In this document: positions 15,173-18,396 of the stretch, in pieces
Position numbering within the stretch: position 1 is the stretch's first letter
Layout: each line of letters starts with the position of its first letter
Assembly (NCBI GenBank): GCA_023427575.1
Contig: JAEZAY010000158.1
Location: forward strand, 1-18,396
DNA: 18,396 bases
Direction: 5' to 3'
Source of the DNA: Bacteroidota bacterium
Lineage (GTDB): Bacteria > Bacteroidota > Bacteroidia > Chitinophagales > Chitinophagaceae
Notes under the pieces: model-generated
The model's database searches: none
Seen by the model: the letters and a program-made list of their open reading frames with translations, nothing else
Told to the model about the DNA's origin: nothing
Position numbers and translations under genes: made by a program

Positions 15173-16507
15173 GTGAAAAAATTCATACAGACCCTAAAAA
15201 ATATCTGGAGTATCGAGGAGTTGAGGAGTAAGATCCTGATGACGATCATGTTGATTGCTATTTATCGTTTGGGTACTCATATCGTAATCCCTGGTATTGA
15301 CCCAACCAAAATTGATGCTAGTGCTGCAACCGGTGGTATTTTAGGCTTGATCGACGCATTCGCCGGTGGTGCCTTTTCTCAGGCATCCATTCTGGCACTC
15401 GGTATCATGCCCTATATCTCGGCTTCCATTTTCATGCAACTGATGTCGATTCTTTATCCACCGTTTCAGAAACTTCAGAAAGAAGGTGAAAGCGGAAGGA
15501 AAAAAGTGAATCAGTACACAAGATACCTCACCGTGGTGGTTGCTCTGCTTCAGGCCAGCGCCTATGTTGCTTACCTAAACAGTCCCGGATACAAAGAAGC
15601 CATTATCCAGGCTTATGCTCCTGTGTTCTGGCTGTCTACTACCGTAGTTTTAACAGCCGGCGCATTGTTTGTAATGTGGTTGGGCGAAAAAATTACAGAT
15701 AAAGGGTTGGGTAATGGTGCTTCCATTATCATCATGATCGGTATCCTTGCCGGTTTGCCCCAGGCTTTCTGGCAGGAGTGGCTGGCGAAAATACCAACCG
15801 GTTCAAGAGGCCTTCTTCTTTTCATCATCGAGATCGCCGTGTTGATCGGAGTGATAATGGGACTGATTGTTCTGATCCAGGGAGTACGCAAAATCCCTGT
15901 TCAGTACGCAAAACAGATTGTGGGTAACCGCCAGTTCGGTGGGGCCCGTCAGTTTCTGCCCATGAAAGTGAATAGTTCCGGAGTAATGCCGATCATCTTC
16001 GCCCAGGCGATCATGTTTCTGCCGACGCTCTTATCAAATTTTGAAACCACGCAGGGGCTTGCCCGGGTCTTCGGCGATCCCAGCAATTTCTGGTATATGC
16101 TGATCTATGCCATTATGGTAATCGGATTTACTTTCCTGTATACAGCCCTGATTTTTAATCCGAAACAAATTGCGGAAGACCTGAAAAGGAATAATGGATT
16201 TATCCCCGGGGTAAAACCCGGACAACCTACGGCCGATTACATCGGTGCCGTAATGGATAAGATCACCCTTCCGGGAGCTATTCTGTTGGCCGTAATCGGG
16301 ATCTTACCCGGTTTTGCTCAGCGTTTGGGAGTTCAGCAAAGCTTTGCTCAGTTTTTTGGAGGAACTTCATTGCTGATCATGGTAGCTGTAATTCTGGACA
16401 CTTTGCAACAGATCGAAACCCAGTTGTTGATGCGCCAGTATGATGGACTGATGAAGTCTGGAAGAATTCAGGGAAGACAATCTATTTCACCTGCCTCTAC
16501 CATTTAA
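15173..16507 (+). CDS. secY: Protein translocase channel subunit SecY
   Basis: The 444-aa product is the ten-helix SecY channel of the inner membrane, which with SecE and SecG exports unfolded proteins driven by SecA or the ribosome. The start is GTG at 15173, giving the usual MKKFIQTLKNIWSIEELRSK opening. Recognisable features are IYRLGTHIVIPGID before the plug, LGIMPYISASIFMQL in helix 2, VRKIPVQYAKQIVGNRQFGG in a cytoplasmic loop, and RQYDGLMKSGRIQGR near the C-terminus. It lies last in the spc order and ends at a strong terminator. No adenylate kinase gene follows. map is separately promoted. Confidence 0.98.
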   Translation: MKKFIQTLKNIWSIEELRSKILMTIMLIAIYRLGTHIVIPGIDPTKIDASAATGGILGLIDAFAGGAFSQASILALGIMPYISASIFMQLMSILYPPFQKLQKEGESGRKKVNQYTRYLTVVVALLQASAYVAYLNSPGYKEAIIQAYAPVFWLSTTVVLTAGALFVMWLGEKITDKGLGNGASIIIMIGILAGLPQAFWQEWLAKIPTGSRGLLLFIIEIAVLIGVIMGLIVLIQGVRKIPVQYAKQIVGNRQFGGARQFLPMKVNSSGVMPIIFAQAIMFLPTLLSNFETTQGLARVFGDPSNFWYMLIYAIMVIGFTFLYTALIFNPKQIAEDLKRNNGFIPGVKPGQPTADYIGAVMDKITLPGAILLAVIGILPGFAQRLGVQQSFAQFFGGTSLLIMVAVILDTLQQIETQLLMRQYDGLMKSGRIQGRQSISPASTI

Positions 16508-16527
16508 TTTAAATTTTCTTTTATAGG

Positions 16528-16554
16528 ACCCGGCCATAAGCCGGGTTTTTTTTT
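16528..16554 (+). terminator. Intrinsic terminator of the rpsJ-secY unit
   Basis: Stem ACCCGGC (16528-16534) with GCCGGGT (16540-16546), loop CATAA, followed by a run of nine T (16546-16554). It lies 20 nt after the secY stop. It is GC-rich and complete, so transcription should largely end here. Confidence 0.95.
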
Positions 16555-16617
16555 GGTGCGAAATGGCGAAAGCTAATATGTTATGATTACTAGGGTGCGG
16601 ATAATGTATTCAGTGGT

Positions 16618-16675
16618 TGGAAGGAGTCATTTACAATGACTGCTCCTAATTCACTATAATAAAGGTTGCGGGTGA
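16618..16675 (-). repeat. Dispersed intergenic repeat, copy B (inverted)
   Basis: The reverse complement matches 3630-3688 at 54 of 59 aligned positions. The core inverted repeat here is GTCATT-GTA-AATGAC on the minus strand. It sits in the 261-nt spacer between the secY terminator and the map promoter, which holds no gene. Together with copy A it forms an inverted pair about 13 kb apart, enclosing the whole ribosomal-protein unit. Confidence 0.85.
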
Positions 16676-16742
16676 CGTGTAAGTCAGAATGAATTCGTTT
16701 CGTTAAAAACCTCTCAGCCTTAAAATTCTGCCCTTCCTTTCT

Positions 16743-16750
16743 TACCTTTG
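16743..16750 (+). promoter_or_regulatory. Bacteroidota -7 promoter element for map
   Basis: TACCTTTG matches the -7 consensus and is identical to the element before rpsJ, with similar downstream bases (CA-TCC). The map ATG is 18 nt further on, so the leader would be very short, about 10-15 nt. No clear TTG is found 19-20 nt upstream. Confidence 0.75.
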
Positions 16751-16768
16751 CAATCCAAAAAAACAGGG

Positions 16769-17572
16769 ATGATATTTTATAAAACGGCTGCAGAGATTGA
16801 ACTTATGCGCGAGAGCGCTTTACTGGTAGGTAAAACGCATGCAGAATTGGTAAAACATATTCGTCCCGGAGTAACGACAGCCCGCCTTAACCAGATTGCG
16901 GATGAATTTATATGTGATAATGCCGCCACGCCCTCCTTCAAGAATTACAATGGATATCCTTATGCCACCTGCATTTCGGTAAACAGTGCAGTGGTTCATG
17001 GCTTCCCCAACGAAAGGGAACTGACTGACGGCGATATCATTTCTCTCGATATTGGGGTTTATAAGAACGGATTTCACGGCGATAGCGCCTATACATATGC
17101 GATAGGAAATGTGGCCGAGGAGGTATTAAAGCTGATGCGCGTGACCAAACAATCGCTGATGCTTGGAATTGCAAAGGCAACGGCCGGCAACCGTGTAGGA
17201 GATATTTCCTATGCGATCCAGGAGTATTGTGAAAAGAAACATGGTTTTGGAGTGGTCCGGGAACTGGTGGGGCACGGTGTTGGAAAAAGCTTGCACGAAG
17301 ATCCGCAAGTACCTAACTACGGAAGGAGAGGTACGGGTGCCAAAATGCATGAAGGAATGGTGATCGCTATTGAACCCATGGTAAACCTGGGGGTGAAAGA
17401 AGTTATTTATGACGATGATGGCTGGACGGTTCTCACCAAAGACGGTAAAGCCTCTGCGCATTACGAGCATACTGTTTGTGTTGCTAAAGGAAAAGCCGAT
17501 ATTCTTTCTTCTTTTGAAGAAATTGAAAAAGCCGAAAAAGCCAACCCGGAATTGAATTCTACTTACTATTGA
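16769..17572 (+). CDS. map: Type I methionine aminopeptidase
   Basis: The 267-aa product removes the initiator methionine from new proteins. All five metal ligands of the pita-bread fold are present: Asp94, Asp105, His169 (in GHGVG), Glu202 (in IAIEP) and Glu233 (in HYEHTV). The catalytic His77 (VVHGFPN) and His176 (LHEDP) are also present. The start ATG 16769 gives the normal MIFYKTAAEIELMRESALLV opening. An in-frame TTG at 16748 lies inside the -7 element and is rejected. The C-terminus has a short acidic extension (EEIEKAEKANPELNSTYY). map usually follows secY in this phylum; here a terminator and a new promoter separate them, and infA does not follow. Confidence 0.97.
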   Translation: MIFYKTAAEIELMRESALLVGKTHAELVKHIRPGVTTARLNQIADEFICDNAATPSFKNYNGYPYATCISVNSAVVHGFPNERELTDGDIISLDIGVYKNGFHGDSAYTYAIGNVAEEVLKLMRVTKQSLMLGIAKATAGNRVGDISYAIQEYCEKKHGFGVVRELVGHGVGKSLHEDPQVPNYGRRGTGAKMHEGMVIAIEPMVNLGVKEVIYDDDGWTVLTKDGKASAHYEHTVCVAKGKADILSSFEEIEKAEKANPELNSTYY

Positions 17573-17804
17573 TCTTTCTTTGCAAAATCCCGTTTTCCGA
17601 CTGAATAAGATCTAAAACAGACCAGGCGGTTTAATTCCCTGAATTTCCATTTTATTTCTGCTTCAGAAAGTATTTTTTATTGAGGTCATTCGTTTTATTT
17701 GCCCGCGGAATTGACCTTCCGGCTCCGTTTTAAAACTTCTGCTTCTACGTTATAATCCCATTGTTTCAGATTTAAGCTGATATAGATTCACACCATAAAA
17801 ATCT
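17573..17804. other. Spacer between map and the downstream gene
   Basis: No gene is seen. TTTCTG-CTT-CAGAAA (17655-17669) followed by a T-rich stretch (17671-17678) could be a weak terminator for map. AGGTCATT at 17683-17690 and AATTGACCT at 17709-17717 resemble the two halves of the palindrome at 4037-4054, separated by extra DNA. No good TAnnTTTG element was found for the gene at 17805. Confidence 0.35.
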
Positions 17805-18396
17805 ATGTCTATGTCTGACAAAAGCAACCTTGAATCCGATGCATTTTTTAATGAGGAGGAGGAACTGAATCTGGAAAATGAAATACTGCTTATGAAATTG
17901 AAAGCCGAATTTGGAGGATTTCATTTCACATCGGACGATTTGCCTCCCGAAATTTGTAACAGTTTTCTGCAGTCGGTGTACGATTTTGAAAAACAGATGG
18001 CGGAGCCTTCCGATCTGTGTACGGTATACGACAGGCTGGAAAAGCCTTTTTATTTGCCGGAACATCTGCTTACGGATGCCGGTGTGGAAATTGAACTGGA
18101 GCGACTGCAGCAACTGATGGAAAGCCACCATATTGTGCTCGATTTCCAGTATTGTTATGACGAACGCACCATCTATCGTTTTATAACGAATGAACTTTTC
18201 CAGACAGAGACCTGCCATGTAAACATGCCAGGCTATTTTTATCACTTCATGTATGAAGAGTTTCATCCCAATGAAACTGAAGACCTGAAGAACTATTTCA
18301 AGCGCTTTATAGATGAGCTGTTAAATCAGGATCTGCGGGAAGGGTGGAACATCATCGATCCGGAATTCTTATCCGACGATGGCCGTATCATTGGTG
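17805..18396 (+). CDS. Uncharacterised acidic cytoplasmic protein (partial, runs off the window)
   Basis: From ATG 17805 the frame stays open for 197 codons to the window end. A second in-frame ATG at 17811 is an equally good start. There is no signal peptide or membrane segment. The N-terminus is highly acidic (FFNEEEELNLENEILLMKLK) with helical, possibly coiled-coil character. Later stretches such as IELERLQQLMESHHIVLDFQ and DERTIYRFITNELFQTE read as an ordered, soluble domain. I have a faint memory of similar unnamed proteins in Bacteroidota but cannot assign a family or role. A long frame on the opposite strand (17772-18266) is rich in Phe, His and Arg and looks like its shadow. Codon use resembles the neighbouring genes. 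Confidence 0.75.
   Translation, partial: MSMSDKSNLESDAFFNEEEELNLENEILLMKLKAEFGGFHFTSDDLPPEICNSFLQSVYDFEKQMAEPSDLCTVYDRLEKPFYLPEHLLTDAGVEIELERLQQLMESHHIVLDFQYCYDERTIYRFITNELFQTETCHVNMPGYFYHFMYEEFHPNETEDLKNYFKRFIDELLNQDLREGWNIIDPEFLSDDGRIIG

Noticed and set aside
16748..16768. TTG start for map adding seven residues
   Set aside because: The TTG is part of the TACCTTTG promoter element, so it cannot be in the message; ATG 16769 gives the usual MetAP opening.
17711..17756. E. coli-like promoter TTGACC / TATAAT before the gene at 17805
   Set aside because: The two boxes are 34 bp apart, far from the 17 bp needed, and this phylum uses a different consensus.
17772..18266. 164-codon frame on the minus strand
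   Set aside because: It lies opposite a coherent plus-strand frame, has a Phe/His/Arg-rich composition typical of an antisense shadow, and shows no recognisable motif.

Overview
The window is a chromosomal segment of a member of the Bacteroidota, most likely a Chitinophagaceae-like or related lineage. The evidence is threefold. Promoters match the Bacteroidota -7 consensus TAnnTTTG (upstream of rpsJ, map and fusA). Ribosomal-protein starts lack a clear Shine-Dalgarno sequence and have A/T-rich leaders. The accessory genes are of types common in this phylum (an M57-like lipoprotein metallopeptidase and an acidic uncharacterised protein). The lineage is inferred; no 16S gene is present.

Layout: (1) 1-1092 holds the start of a leftward secreted-protein gene and, divergent from it, a zinc-peptidase lipoprotein. 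(2) 1205-3472 is fusA (EF-G) as a single-gene unit with its own -7 element and a strong intrinsic terminator; rpsL and rpsG do not precede it. (3) 3473-4199 is a gene-free stretch of about 730 bases packed with repeats: a 59-bp dispersed element, a 12-bp hairpin, an 8 x 8-bp tandem array and a palindrome. (4) 4200-16554 is one very long unit of 22 co-directional genes: rpsJ, rplC, rplD, rplW, rplB, rpsS, rplV, rpsC, rplP, rpmC, rpsQ, rplN, rplX, rplE, rpsN, rpsH, rplF, rplR, rpsE, rpmD, rplO, secY. This is the classical S10 plus spc order, with a perfect promoter at one end and a GC-rich terminator at the other. (5) 16618-17572 is a second, inverted copy of the dispersed element and a separately promoted map (methionine aminopeptidase). 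(6) 17805 to the end is the start of an uncharacterised acidic protein.

The genes are almost all translation and protein export: small- and large-subunit ribosomal proteins, the translocase EF-G, the SecY channel, and the enzyme that trims the initiator methionine. infA, rpmJ and the alpha operon (rpsM-rpsK-rpsD-rpoA-rplQ), which usually follow, are not in the window.

The genes are conventional, but the spaces between them are not. Spacers are 19-286 nt with no overlaps. Many carry tandem octamers of TTTTCAAA type ending in a TTAAC-like block at or close to the next start codon. Others carry hairpins, a 7-codon mini-ORF before rplO, and a potentially structured 185-nt leader before rplC. The same octamer family forms the 8 x 8 array upstream of rpsJ. 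The two copies of the 59-bp element lie in opposite orientation on either side of the whole rpsJ-secY block. These non-coding features are the part of the window most worth following up.
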